In this document: positions 47,566 to 56,043 of the stretch, piece after piece
Position numbering within the stretch: position 1 is the first letter of the stretch
Layout of the letters: each line of letters begins with the position of its first letter
NCBI GenBank assembly: GCA_964410625.1
Contig: CAYPHY010000009.1
Location: forward strand, 1 to 64,000
Direction: 5' to 3'
DNA length: 64,000 nt
From: CAYPHY01 sp964410625
Lineage (GTDB): Bacteria > Chloroflexota > Anaerolineae > Promineifilales > Promineifilaceae
Program-made: the position numbers and the translations under genes
The notes under the pieces: generated by a model
Databases searched by the model: none
Told to the model about the DNA's origin: nothing
Seen by the model: the letters and a program-made list of their open reading frames with translations, nothing else

Positions 47566-48459
47566 ATGTATGATGTATTGATTGTTGGAGGGGGTGCGGC
47601 CGCGCTGAGTGCGGCGTTGGTGCTCGGCCGCTTTCGCCGCCGGGTCTTGATTTGTGATCATCAACGGCCGCGCAATGTGGTGGCAACGGCCGCGCATGGC
47701 TTCCTGACTCGTGATGGCATGCCTCCTTCTGAATTATTGCGTATTGGACGAGAACAGTTAGAGCCTTACGATACCGTCGAATATCGCGTGACGGAGATTG
47801 TTCAGCTTAAGAGGCTGGTCGGTAGCGATGGTTTTGAGGCAATTGATAGAAGTGGCGCGGTCTATCATGCCCGGCATGTGTTGCTGGCGACGGGTGTACG
47901 CGATGAATTGCCGCCCATTCCGGGGCTGGCCGACTACTGGGGTAAGGCCGTCCACCATTGCCCCTATTGCCACGGATGGGAAGTGCGCGACCAGTCTATT
48001 ATCGTCATTGGTGATGGCGAGACGCTCTCTCATCTTGCTCCGCTATTAAAAGTGCTGAGTCCGGCCGTTTCCGCTTGTCTCTATGGCGAGCCAGGATTAA
48101 CGGCCGCGCAACTGGAGCAACTAAGGCAGCAGGAAGTGATGGTGCATGATAGTCGTGTCGCGGCCGTGGAAGGGGATGGACAGTCACTACACGGGGTACG
48201 CCTGGAGAATGGACAGCTCATCCCTTGCCAGGCTATCTTTGTGCGCCCCAAACAACAGCCACACAGCCCATTTGCTGGCGACCTGGGTTGTGCTACCGAT
48301 GAACATGGCTTTGTGACGGTTGATCCTTTGGGGAGAACGAGCGTGCCGGGCCTCTACGCCGCCGGTGACATCACCAGCCGGATGCAACAGCTGATCATGG
48401 CCGCCGCCGCAGGCGCAACGGCGGCAGCCGGGATAAACAGCGATATGGTATTCGCCTAA
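47566..48459 (+). CDS. Thioredoxin reductase-like flavoprotein
   Basis: 297 aa. FAD-binding motif IVGGGAAALSAALVLGRF near the start, redox pair in HHCPYCHGWE (CxxC) and a second FAD motif GLYAAGDITSRMQQLIMAAAAG. The NADPH loop VIGDGETLSHLAP departs from the usual GxGxxA/G, so the electron donor may differ. No thioredoxin gene is near. The ATG at 47566 follows AGAGGA at 7 nt. The stop overlaps the convergent glycosidase by 4 bp. Confidence 0.85.
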   Translation: MYDVLIVGGGAAALSAALVLGRFRRRVLICDHQRPRNVVATAAHGFLTRDGMPPSELLRIGREQLEPYDTVEYRVTEIVQLKRLVGSDGFEAIDRSGAVYHARHVLLATGVRDELPPIPGLADYWGKAVHHCPYCHGWEVRDQSIIVIGDGETLSHLAPLLKVLSPAVSACLYGEPGLTAAQLEQLRQQEVMVHDSRVAAVEGDGQSLHGVRLENGQLIPCQAIFVRPKQQPHSPFAGDLGCATDEHGFVTVDPLGRTSVPGLYAAGDITSRMQQLIMAAAAGATAAAGINSDMVFA

Positions 48460-49811
48460 TCGCTGATCGTTACCCCATTCTGGGCAATGACATTGGCATA
48501 GTAACGGCCGCTATCCTTTATAATCCGTTGCTGGCTGTCGTAATCTACATATACCAACCCAAAACGCTTCGAGTAACCGTATGCCCACTCAAAGTTGTCC
48601 AGCAGCGACCAGGCAAAGTAACCACGTAGCGGCACACCGATGTCAATCCCCTTTGCCGCTGAGACGAGATGGGCTTCTAAGTAGGCCACCCGCCGCTCAT
48701 CGTGGATGTGACCATCGGCCGTGACCGTATCCACAAAGGCGGCGCCGTTCTCAGTGATATAGTAGGCGGGAAAACGATAATCAAAGTGGATGCGGGCCAA
48801 TGTTTCCACCAGTCCCGGCGGATAGACCTCCCAACCCATTTCCGTATGCTCTTCGTTGGCAGTAACCGCTACCGGCAGATTCTCGTTTTCAGGCGTAGTC
48901 GTATCGCGGGCAATCGCCCGTGTGTAGTAGTTGATGCCGAGGAAATCAATTGGCACAGCAATCGTGTCCATATCACCTGGTTGGATAAAATCCATCGGCC
49001 GCGCAAACGCCGCCACCACATCTGCTGGATAGCCTCGACCAACCAACGGGTCGAGATACCAACGGTTGATGTGGCCGTCGCCCATCCATGCGGCCGCGCG
49101 GTCGGCCGGGCTGTGAGAAGCGGCAGTGAAGGGCGTGTAATTCAGCACCATGCCTACTTCGGCCCCAGGGCTGTTTTGGCGAATGATTGGCACAGCCATT
49201 CCATGCGCCAGCAACAAATGGTGCGCGGTCGCCAGCATCTCGTCCACATCTTGATGGCCCGGCGCATGATCACCGGTCAGATAGCCGAGCCAGGCAATGA
49301 CCCAGGGTTCGTTAAATGTTACCCACTTCTGGATGCGGTCTCCCAGTGTGCGCGTCACCAGCTCGCTATATTGGACAAAGGCCTCGGCCGTGGCTCGTTG
49401 CGGCCAACCGCCCTCATCTTGTAAGACCTGGGGCAAGTCCCAATGATAAAGCGTCGCCATTGGTTCGATCCCTGCCTCCAACAGTGCGTCAACCAACCGG
49501 CTGTAAAAATCAAGCCCAGGTTCATTGACACGGCCGCGACCTGCGGGCAACACCCGTGGCCAGGCAATCGAGAAGCGGTATGCTGTTAGCCCCAGCGCTT
49601 TCATCAAGTCAATGTCTTCCCGCCAGCGATGGTAATGCTCACAGGCGATGCTGCCCGTGTCGCCATTGAGCACCTTGCCCGGTGTATTCGAGAAACGGTC
49701 CCAGATTGATTCGCCACGGCCGTCTTCTGTGCAAGCCCCTTCAATTTGATAGGAGGCAGTGGCCGCCCCCCAGAGAAAGTCTTCAGGAAATGTAAAGGTC
49801 GTTTGCTTCAT
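48456..49811 (-). CDS. GH1 family beta-glucosidase
   Basis: 451 aa, complete barrel. Acid/base Glu168 (VTFNEPW) and nucleophile Glu354 (YYITENGAAF). The N-terminal PEDFLWGAATASYQIEGA is the family signature. It has no signal peptide, so it works inside the cell on imported beta-glucosides or related disaccharides. GGAGAGGT precedes the ATG at about 5 nt. No transporter is adjacent. Confidence 0.95.
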   Translation of the reverse strand: MKQTTFTFPEDFLWGAATASYQIEGACTEDGRGESIWDRFSNTPGKVLNGDTGSIACEHYHRWREDIDLMKALGLTAYRFSIAWPRVLPAGRGRVNEPGLDFYSRLVDALLEAGIEPMATLYHWDLPQVLQDEGGWPQRATAEAFVQYSELVTRTLGDRIQKWVTFNEPWVIAWLGYLTGDHAPGHQDVDEMLATAHHLLLAHGMAVPIIRQNSPGAEVGMVLNYTPFTAASHSPADRAAAWMGDGHINRWYLDPLVGRGYPADVVAAFARPMDFIQPGDMDTIAVPIDFLGINYYTRAIARDTTTPENENLPVAVTANEEHTEMGWEVYPPGLVETLARIHFDYRFPAYYITENGAAFVDTVTADGHIHDERRVAYLEAHLVSAAKGIDIGVPLRGYFAWSLLDNFEWAYGYSKRFGLVYVDYDSQQRIIKDSGRYYANVIAQNGVTISD

Positions 49812-49824
49812 ACCTCTCCTTGTC

Positions 49825-49880
49825 TGTTGGTATAGTGGTCAATTGGTATATTGGTTTACTGGTCTCCTGGTATAATTGAA
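49825..49880. repeat. TTGGTATA/GTGGTCAA period-8 array
   Basis: Units TTGGTATA, GTGGTCAA, TTGGTATA, TTGGTTTA, CTGGTCTC follow each other between the glycosidase and the PPOX gene. The rest of the gap up to 50048 has GGTTGGTGTGGGTTGATG-type G-rich units and a promoter. Confidence 0.7.
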
Positions 49881-50010
49881 TTCACTCGTACAGTGATGGA
49901 CTAGTGTGGATTAATATACCATCATCCCCATATACCTAGAGCGAAGTAGGGTAGCAGATTAGCGGCCATCACTCAAGCTATTGCTGCGGGTTGGTGTGGG
50001 TTGATGTGGG

Positions 50011-50039
50011 TTGGTATGGACGAGTGATTGTGATAAGAT
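50011..50039 (+). promoter_or_regulatory. Promoter of the PPOX-type flavoprotein gene
   Basis: TTGGTA (50011-50016), 17-bp spacer, TAAGAT (50034-50039), 9 nt before the ATG; nearly leaderless. Confidence 0.5.
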
Positions 50040-50048
50040 GATCGCACT

Positions 50049-50474
50049 ATGGCTACAAATACCATTCCTGAATCACATCTTGACTTAATCGCCGGACCGG
50101 TTCATGCGGTACTGACAACCATTTCCCCCAGCGGCAAGCCGGAGAACACGGTTGTCTGGTGCTCGTGGGACGGAGAGTATGTGTTAGTAAACACGGCTGA
50201 CGGCCGCCGCAAACCGGAAAACGTGCGCCATAATCCCTATGTGGCGTTGACGGCCGTTGACCCTGATGATCCTTACCGTTGGGTGGACGTGCGCGGGATT
50301 GTCTATGAGATTGTGGATGATCCCGATTACGCCAACATCAACGCCCATGCCAAGCTCTATACCGGACACGAGCAATATTATGGCGGCTATGCGCCGATTG
50401 AACGCAAAGGCACGGAGAAACGGATCATCTTTAAGATTAAGCCGGAGCGGGTGTTGGTCTATCCGCATCATTAG
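50049..50474 (+). CDS. PPOX-class split-barrel flavin/F420-dependent oxidoreductase
   Basis: 141 aa, single split beta-barrel. ALTTISPSGKPENTVVWCSWDGEYVLVN, KPENVRHNPYVALT and YRWVDVRGIVYEI match the pyridoxamine-oxidase-like group in which actinobacterial and Chloroflexi members use F420 or FMN. Likely a small homodimeric reductase of unknown substrate. The C-terminus FKIKPERVLVY is conserved in the group. Confidence 0.8.
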   Translation: MATNTIPESHLDLIAGPVHAVLTTISPSGKPENTVVWCSWDGEYVLVNTADGRRKPENVRHNPYVALTAVDPDDPYRWVDVRGIVYEIVDDPDYANINAHAKLYTGHEQYYGGYAPIERKGTEKRIIFKIKPERVLVYPHH

Positions 50475-50610
50475 TGAAGTAGGCAGTAGTGAGTTGACAG
50501 TGGGCAGTTGACGGTAAGCAGTAGTTGTTTATGCTCCGGGCCGGCTGCCGACTGTGAGCGCTGTACTCAGCGCCGACTACCAAGCATTGTTCTCAATACC
50601 GCCAACTAAG

Positions 50611-51105
50611 ATGGACTATCAACTCGATGAACTAAAAACCGAGGATTGGCCCGCTGTGCGGGCGATTTATGAGGCGGGGATTGCCACCGGGCAGGCGACC
50701 TTTGAGACGGCCGTGCCTGCATGGGAGTCCTGGGACGCCGCACACCGCGCCGATTGCCGCCTGGTCGCCCGGCATGATGGCCAGGTCATTGGTTGGGCTG
50801 CGCTTAGCCCAGTCTCCAGCCGCTGTGTCTACGGCGGAGTGGCCGAAGTCAGCGTCTACGTTGATCCGGCGTGGAAAGGAAGAGGTGTGGGTAAGCGATT
50901 GTTGCAAGCCCTGGTCGCCGCTTCGGAGGAGGCTGGGTTGTGGACGTTGCAAGCGAGCATCTTCCCTGAAAATGTTGCCAGCGTGCGTCTACATCACAAT
51001 TGCGGCTTCCGCACTGTGGGAACGCGAGAGCGATTGGGACAACAGTATGGCCGCTGGCGCGACGTCGTTTTGCTAGAACGGCGTAGCAGCGTCGTGGGTG
51101 TATGA
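50611..51105 (+). CDS. GNAT acetyltransferase, phosphinothricin-type
   Basis: 164 aa. DWPAVRAIYEAGIATGQATFET near the N-terminus and AEVSVYVDPAWKGRGVGKRLLQALV with the acetyl-CoA loop place it among PAT-like N-acetyltransferases, which modify amino-acid analogues or methionine sulfoximine. ATG at 50611 fits the family start better than an in-frame GTG at 50554. The methylase gene begins 3 nt after its stop. Confidence 0.85.
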   Translation: MDYQLDELKTEDWPAVRAIYEAGIATGQATFETAVPAWESWDAAHRADCRLVARHDGQVIGWAALSPVSSRCVYGGVAEVSVYVDPAWKGRGVGKRLLQALVAASEEAGLWTLQASIFPENVASVRLHHNCGFRTVGTRERLGQQYGRWRDVVLLERRSSVVGV

Positions 51106-51108
51106 GTA

Positions 51109-52032
51109 GTGGAGGAAAAGAGAGTTGTCCAGGGACGGCCGTTCCTCAAATGGGCGGGGGGCAAGGCGCGGCTCTTGCCACAACTGGAAGCGTTGTTTCC
51201 GCCGGAGCTAAGCAACGGGGACATCCGCCGCTATGTGGAGCCGTTTGTTGGTAGTGGCGCCGTCTTTTTCCACATCGCCTCCTGCTATTCAATTGAGGAG
51301 TTCCATCTGGCCGACGCCAATCCCGAATTGATCCTGCTCTATTGCACCATTCAGCAGGATGTAGAGGGCTTGATCGCCCAGTTGCAGCGTATAGAACGGG
51401 ATTACCGGTCGTTGACGGAGAACGGCCGCCACGATTATTACTATGCCGTTCGCCAGCAACTGAACAACCAACGAGCCACAACCGACTTCGGCAACTTCAG
51501 CCCGGCCTGGCTCGAACGGAGCGCTCAACTGCTCTTTCTCAACCGCACCGGCTACAATGGTCTTTTCCGCGTTAATGCCGCCGGCGAGTTTAATGTGCCG
51601 TTCGGCCGCTATAAAAACCCGACCATTTGCCAGCCGGAGCGACTGCGAACGGCCGCCCGCTTACTACAAAATGTGCAGATTCGACAGGCCCATTTTGCTG
51701 AATGTGCCGACTTTGTAGACGAGCGCACATTTGTTTACTTTGATCCCCCCTACCGGCCGTTGAGCGCAACCGCCCATTTCACCGCTTATTCAACGCAGAC
51801 CTTTGGCGACGACGAACAGCTTGAATTGGCAAGATTTTACTGGATGTTACACGGCCGCGGCGCCAAGTTGATGCTCAGCAATTCCGACCCACAAAACACC
51901 GACCCCAACGACACCTTCTTTGAGCAGGCCTATGCTGGTTTTCGCCTGGAGCGCGTCCGGGCCAGCCGCCATATCAATAGCCAGCCAGACGGACGGGGGA
52001 TGATCAATGAGCTGGTGATTTTGAATTGGTAA
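51109..52032 (+). CDS. Dam-like N6-adenine DNA methyltransferase (D12 class)
   Basis: 307 aa. Alpha-type adenine methylase: FLKWAGGKARLLPQL, SAM site in YVEPFVGSGAVFF, catalytic YFDPPYRPLS. The pattern is that of Dam and DpnIIA, which methylate adenine in GATC; the actual target must be tested. No restriction gene is adjacent, so it is an orphan methylase. GTG start follows the GNAT stop by 3 nt. Confidence 0.88.
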   Translation: MEEKRVVQGRPFLKWAGGKARLLPQLEALFPPELSNGDIRRYVEPFVGSGAVFFHIASCYSIEEFHLADANPELILLYCTIQQDVEGLIAQLQRIERDYRSLTENGRHDYYYAVRQQLNNQRATTDFGNFSPAWLERSAQLLFLNRTGYNGLFRVNAAGEFNVPFGRYKNPTICQPERLRTAARLLQNVQIRQAHFAECADFVDERTFVYFDPPYRPLSATAHFTAYSTQTFGDDEQLELARFYWMLHGRGAKLMLSNSDPQNTDPNDTFFEQAYAGFRLERVRASRHINSQPDGRGMINELVILNW

Positions 52033-52041
52033 TGAGTGTGC

Positions 52042-55000
52042 ATGGCTTCCCTGATTCACAAGCTGGCTAACCAATCTTGGGCGTGGCTCTTACTGGCTAC
52101 GGCTTATGGCTTACCGCTCACTTCTCCGCTGTGGCGGTTGACGGCCGTTCCCTGTACCCACGACGGCCATCTCCATTACCATCGAGTCGCCGCCATGCGC
52201 TATGCCTGGGAGCAGGGGGTCTATTTTACGCGCTGGCTGCCCGATCTCGCCTTTGGCTACGGCTACCCCTTCTTCGTCTATCGCGAACCCGCGCCGCTGT
52301 ATATGGCCTTGTGGCCGCATCTCCTCGGCGTTCCCCTTCCGGCGGCCGAAAATCTCTTTTACGCGCTGACCATCCTCGCCTGTGGCTGGTTCATGTTTCT
52401 CTGGGCCAACGATCTCTTCGGCCGTCGCGCCGCCTTGGTCGCCGCCGTCGCCTATATGTCCGCCCCCTACGTATTAATAGACGCGCTGGTTCGTGGCAAC
52501 GCGCCGGAGTCGTTGGCGTTGCCGCTGTTCCCATTTTTGTTGTGGAGCGGCCGCCGCTGGCTGCTCGGCCGCCAATCGCGCTACTTGATTGCCGGCGTTC
52601 TTGGCCTGGCCTTGCTTTCGTTTGGTCACAACATCTCCACACTGATTTTTGCGCCGACGTTATTGGTTTATTTGCTGGCCGTTGGCTGGATCAACCGCTT
52701 GCCGGTGAAGGCAATTCTCGGCCGAGTGGCATTGCTGACGGGGCTAGGGTTGGGTGTCGCTTTTTTCTATACCGGTGGGGCTTTGCTGGAGATGGACCAG
52801 GTGACGCTGCAACAGTCCACCACCACCCGCAACAACGATTGGCGTTATAACTTCGCCAGTGTGGGCGAAATTCTCGCTCCGGTGGCGGCCGAAGACCCCA
52901 ACCTGATCAATCCACCGTTGCCCTTCCGCCTGGGTTGGGTCTCGTTAGGGTTGGCTTTGCTCGGTTCAACGGGACTGTTGTGGTTGAGAGGGCAGGACTC
53001 GACTGAGCGCGAACGTCGCTTGCATATTCTGTTGATGATTCTGGCAACAATCGGCTATTTATTCATGGCGTTGCCGCTATCACGGCCGCTATGGGAAGCG
53101 TTGCCACTGATTGATTTTGTGCAGTTCCCCTGGCGGTTTGTCGGCCGGGCGGCGTTGCCGGTTGCTTTTCTGGCGGGCGTCCCTTTTAGCGAATCATTTG
53201 TGGAGCGATTTGCCAAATCGCTCTACATAGCTGGGACGCGGACGAACGCGGACAAACGCGGCGGTGAGCACCGTTGGGTAAATGGAGCAGTACTGCTGGC
53301 GACAGTACTGCTAGTGGCGGAAACTTTGCCCAATCTTTACCCTGCCTATTGCCAGGAAGCGCCGTACCCGACGATCACGGATGTCCATACTTATGAGCGT
53401 GTGACCGGGCTGGTTGGGGTTGACCCGGAAGGGAGCTATTTCCCGCGTACTGTTCGGCAACGGCCGCAAGGCTCAGCCTTAGAAGGAGCGTATGAGCGTG
53501 GGAGATTGCCGCAGCGGTTTGATGGGACGGTATTGCCGGAGGGGGCGGCGATTGAAAGGGTGGAGTACCAGCCGCTGTCGGCCGTCGTCGAGCTAAACAC
53601 ACCAACGCCTTTCACGGCGCGTTATTTGAGCTTTGCTTTCCCTGGTTGGCAGGCGGAGGTTGATGGGCAAGGGGTGACGATTACGCCCGGCGACCCCGAT
53701 GGCTTGATAACCTTTCCCGTACCCGCTGGAGCGCATACCATCGCTGTACGTTGGACAGCGACCCCCCTGCGTATAGCCCTGAGTGGTGTGAGTGGGTTGG
53801 CATTGTTGCTGACCGTTGCTGCCGCTGTCTGGTTCTCCCGGCGGCCGTTAGCCAGTGTTGCCCCTGTTCCGCTAAGCCGTTCTTCACCTTCTTTCCTGGT
53901 TATCGCTTTCCTTATAGCTTTTGGTCTACTGGCTTTGAAGCTGTTGGTCATCGACCGCATGGATAACCCCTTGCGCCGCACCGGCTCTCCCGTCGTTGAC
54001 CAATCAACCGCACTACAGGCGGGAGAACTGCGGCTGGATGGCTATCACTTGAGCCGCGCGAACGTCCCCGCAGGGGAGACGTTTGATATTGAACTGGCCT
54101 GGACGGCTGTCGCCCGGCCGCAAGCTGAGTACCAATCAGCCGTCTCCCTGGTTGGGCCGGAGGGACTGACCTGGAGCGACAAAGATATTGCACGGCCGCG
54201 CATTTACGAAGACGCCGCGCCGACGCACTTTTGGGAGCCAGGGCAATGGGCCTGGGATAGCCACGAAGTGCCGGTCTTGGCCGGTACGCCACCAGGGGTT
54301 TATGATATTGTCGTCACCCTCTTTGATCTGGAGACGCTCCAGCCATTGACCGTCGTTGACTTGAACGGTGGGACAGTTGGCCCCACGGCCGTCGTCGGCC
54401 AACTGGAAGTAACCAACCCTGTCGAGCCGCCACACTTTACCCCACAATATCCTTTGCCCGATGGTGGGGCGGCCGTTGCCGGATTGGAGATGCGCTTGCT
54501 TGGCTATAATCAGGACCGCACCGAGGCGATCCCTGGCGATATTGTCTTGCTAACCCTCTTTTGGGAGCGAGAGGGGGAGGCGGCCGCTTCCTTTACTCTC
54601 AGTCTGCTTGATGAGGCGGGGCAAAGCGTGCACTCGTGGGAACTGCCAATCACGCGACCCGATTTTCCGCCAGAACAATGGACGGCCGACCAACGCCTGC
54701 GCGGCCAATACCTGGTGCGTCTCCCTGCTTCGTTGGCCGACGGCCGTTACCAATTTCTACTTCAGGATACGCTGCCGCTCGGCGAGCTGTCTGTCACTGC
54801 CCCTGAGCGTTTATTCTCTCCGCCACCAATTGAGACACCGTTGACGGCCGATTTCATTGAAGCTACCGAGCCTGTTATCCAGTTATCTGGCTATACGCTC
54901 ACTTCCGTTGATAATTCACAATTGACAATTGACAATTCACAATTACTAACGCTTGTCTGGCAATCTTTGGCCGAAACCGAAACCAGTTACCGCGTCTTTG

Positions 55001-55242
55001 TCCACGTGGTGGATGAGGCAGGGCAGATCGTCGCCCAATCTGACGGCGAACCGGCGAATTGGACACGGCCGACAACCAGTTGGACGGCCGGTGAATATAT
55101 TGTTGATGAACACATACTAATGCTCCCCGCGGGCGTTCCTCCTGAGCAGCTATCTATCCGCGTTGGTCTCTATGATCCTGATAGCGGGCAACGTTTGTTG
55201 ACTGATGGGGGAGCGGCCGATTTCATTACGCTTGAACCATAG
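52042..55242 (+). CDS. Polytopic GT-C-like membrane protein with beta-sandwich tail and repeat-encoded loops
   Basis: 1066 aa. About twelve membrane segments in the first 640 residues, with the acidic loop CTHDGHLHYHRVAAMRYAW after the first (Asp as possible catalytic residue) and a large outer domain at about 430-570. Three beta-sandwich repeats follow (about 650-790, 800-925, 935-1065) with the pattern LDGY or LLGY, W, (F)VHV, W..GE, LP.G and VGLYD. The same repeats end the glycosyltransferase at 10779. Two in-frame repeats alter it: RFAKSLYIAGTRTNADKRGG (codons at 53209-53268) and SVDNSQLTIDNSQLL (54905-54949). GTG at 52036 is a possible start. Confidence 0.75.
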   Translation: MASLIHKLANQSWAWLLLATAYGLPLTSPLWRLTAVPCTHDGHLHYHRVAAMRYAWEQGVYFTRWLPDLAFGYGYPFFVYREPAPLYMALWPHLLGVPLPAAENLFYALTILACGWFMFLWANDLFGRRAALVAAVAYMSAPYVLIDALVRGNAPESLALPLFPFLLWSGRRWLLGRQSRYLIAGVLGLALLSFGHNISTLIFAPTLLVYLLAVGWINRLPVKAILGRVALLTGLGLGVAFFYTGGALLEMDQVTLQQSTTTRNNDWRYNFASVGEILAPVAAEDPNLINPPLPFRLGWVSLGLALLGSTGLLWLRGQDSTERERRLHILLMILATIGYLFMALPLSRPLWEALPLIDFVQFPWRFVGRAALPVAFLAGVPFSESFVERFAKSLYIAGTRTNADKRGGEHRWVNGAVLLATVLLVAETLPNLYPAYCQEAPYPTITDVHTYERVTGLVGVDPEGSYFPRTVRQRPQGSALEGAYERGRLPQRFDGTVLPEGAAIERVEYQPLSAVVELNTPTPFTARYLSFAFPGWQAEVDGQGVTITPGDPDGLITFPVPAGAHTIAVRWTATPLRIALSGVSGLALLLTVAAAVWFSRRPLASVAPVPLSRSSPSFLVIAFLIAFGLLALKLLVIDRMDNPLRRTGSPVVDQSTALQAGELRLDGYHLSRANVPAGETFDIELAWTAVARPQAEYQSAVSLVGPEGLTWSDKDIARPRIYEDAAPTHFWEPGQWAWDSHEVPVLAGTPPGVYDIVVTLFDLETLQPLTVVDLNGGTVGPTAVVGQLEVTNPVEPPHFTPQYPLPDGGAAVAGLEMRLLGYNQDRTEAIPGDIVLLTLFWEREGEAAASFTLSLLDEAGQSVHSWELPITRPDFPPEQWTADQRLRGQYLVRLPASLADGRYQFLLQDTLPLGELSVTAPERLFSPPPIETPLTADFIEATEPVIQLSGYTLTSVDNSQLTIDNSQLLTLVWQSLAETETSYRVFVHVVDEAGQIVAQSDGEPANWTRPTTSWTAGEYIVDEHILMLPAGVPPEQLSIRVGLYDPDSGQRLLTDGGAADFITLEP
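53213..53263. repeat. Two repeat families side by side inside the GT-C-like gene
   Basis: GAGCGATTTGCCAAATCGCTC (palindrome family of 43003) is followed by GGACGCGGACGAACGCGGAC (10-mer family of 43891). Both are in frame, in a loop between two membrane segments. Confidence 0.82.
54911..54945. repeat. ACAATTG heptamers inside the last beta-sandwich of the GT-C-like gene
   Basis: Five period-7 units (CAATTGACAATTGACAATTC) encode DNSQLTIDNSQLL without breaking the frame. Confidence 0.85.
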
Positions 55243-55455
55243 AAATGCCTCTACGACCAGAAGATGCAGCCTGGGTTTCTTCGCTTATCCTCCCCGAATA
55301 AGTTGCTCATATATTTTTCTTACACAGCGTTTATTTCTTTCATATGTGCTTCCTTAGAATAGGGGATAGTTAGTGTTGACGTGGAACGCCCCCAATTGTG
55401 GAAGGGCTGAACAAATGAGAAAAACAAACAGTTACGTGTAAGTGGAGGTGTGAAT

Positions 55456-55905
55456 ATGAGAATGATTACCCGTTGGAACCCAACTCGTGAAGCGTTAGAT
55501 CTATTTAACGAATTTGAGCGGCTGTTTGACCGCGCTTATCGCGGTAGCGTGGATACCCCGACTACCTGGGGTTTGGCGCTTGATGTGATTGAGCAAGATG
55601 AGCATTTCATCGTTAAGACTTCTGTACCTGGCATTAACCCCGACGATTTGAACATTACCCTAGAGGATAATGTTCTGACCATTCAGGGTGAGATGCAGTC
55701 TGAAGAAACCGCCAATGAGGGCAAATATCATCTGCGCGAGCGGCGTTATGGCAGCTTCGGCCGCACCTTGCGCTTCCCTGTTGCTGTCAATGCCGACGCA
55801 GTAGAGGCCAACTATCACAATGGCGTCCTGTCGCTCACGGTTCCGAAGGCCGAGGAAGTGAAGCCAAAGCGCATCGCGATTAAGGCAAACGGTTCGCAAA
55901 GTTAA
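55456..55905 (+). CDS. Small heat shock protein, Hsp20 family
   Basis: 149 aa. The alpha-crystallin domain (about 40-138) has ALDVIEQDEHFIVKTSVPG, LTIQGEM, GSFGRTLRFP and the conserved NGVLSLTVPK; the C-terminal IAIK serves as the I-x-I anchor. It holds unfolding proteins in large oligomers. ATG lies 6 nt after GGAGGT. A strong terminator follows, so it is monocistronic. Confidence 0.95.
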   Translation: MRMITRWNPTREALDLFNEFERLFDRAYRGSVDTPTTWGLALDVIEQDEHFIVKTSVPGINPDDLNITLEDNVLTIQGEMQSEETANEGKYHLRERRYGSFGRTLRFPVAVNADAVEANYHNGVLSLTVPKAEEVKPKRIAIKANGSQS

Positions 55906-55940
55906 CCAAATCAACCAAGTAACCTACACTGATTAATTCC

Positions 55941-55977
55941 AAAGGCGTTGGATATCTATTATCCAACGCCTTTTTTT
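55941..55977 (+). terminator. Rho-independent terminator of hsp20
   Basis: Perfect 14-bp stem (AAAGGCGTTGGATA / TATCCAACGCCTTT) with loop TCTAT and a run of seven T. Confidence 0.92.
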
Positions 55978-56030
55978 ATCCATGTGCTGCGTGCAAACCC
56001 GATTTATAAACACCAGCCATTGGATAGGTG

Positions 56031-56036
56031 TATAAT
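56031..56036 (+). promoter_or_regulatory. Minus-10 box of tyrA, leaderless type
   Basis: TATAAT ends 7 nt before the ATG at 56044; no Shine-Dalgarno exists. Confidence 0.5.
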
Positions 56037-56043
56037 CGTTGGG

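Noticed and set aside
55948..56043. Longer N-terminus for TyrA
   Set aside because: It would start inside the hsp20 terminator; a TATAAT box 7 nt before the ATG at 56044 sets the start.
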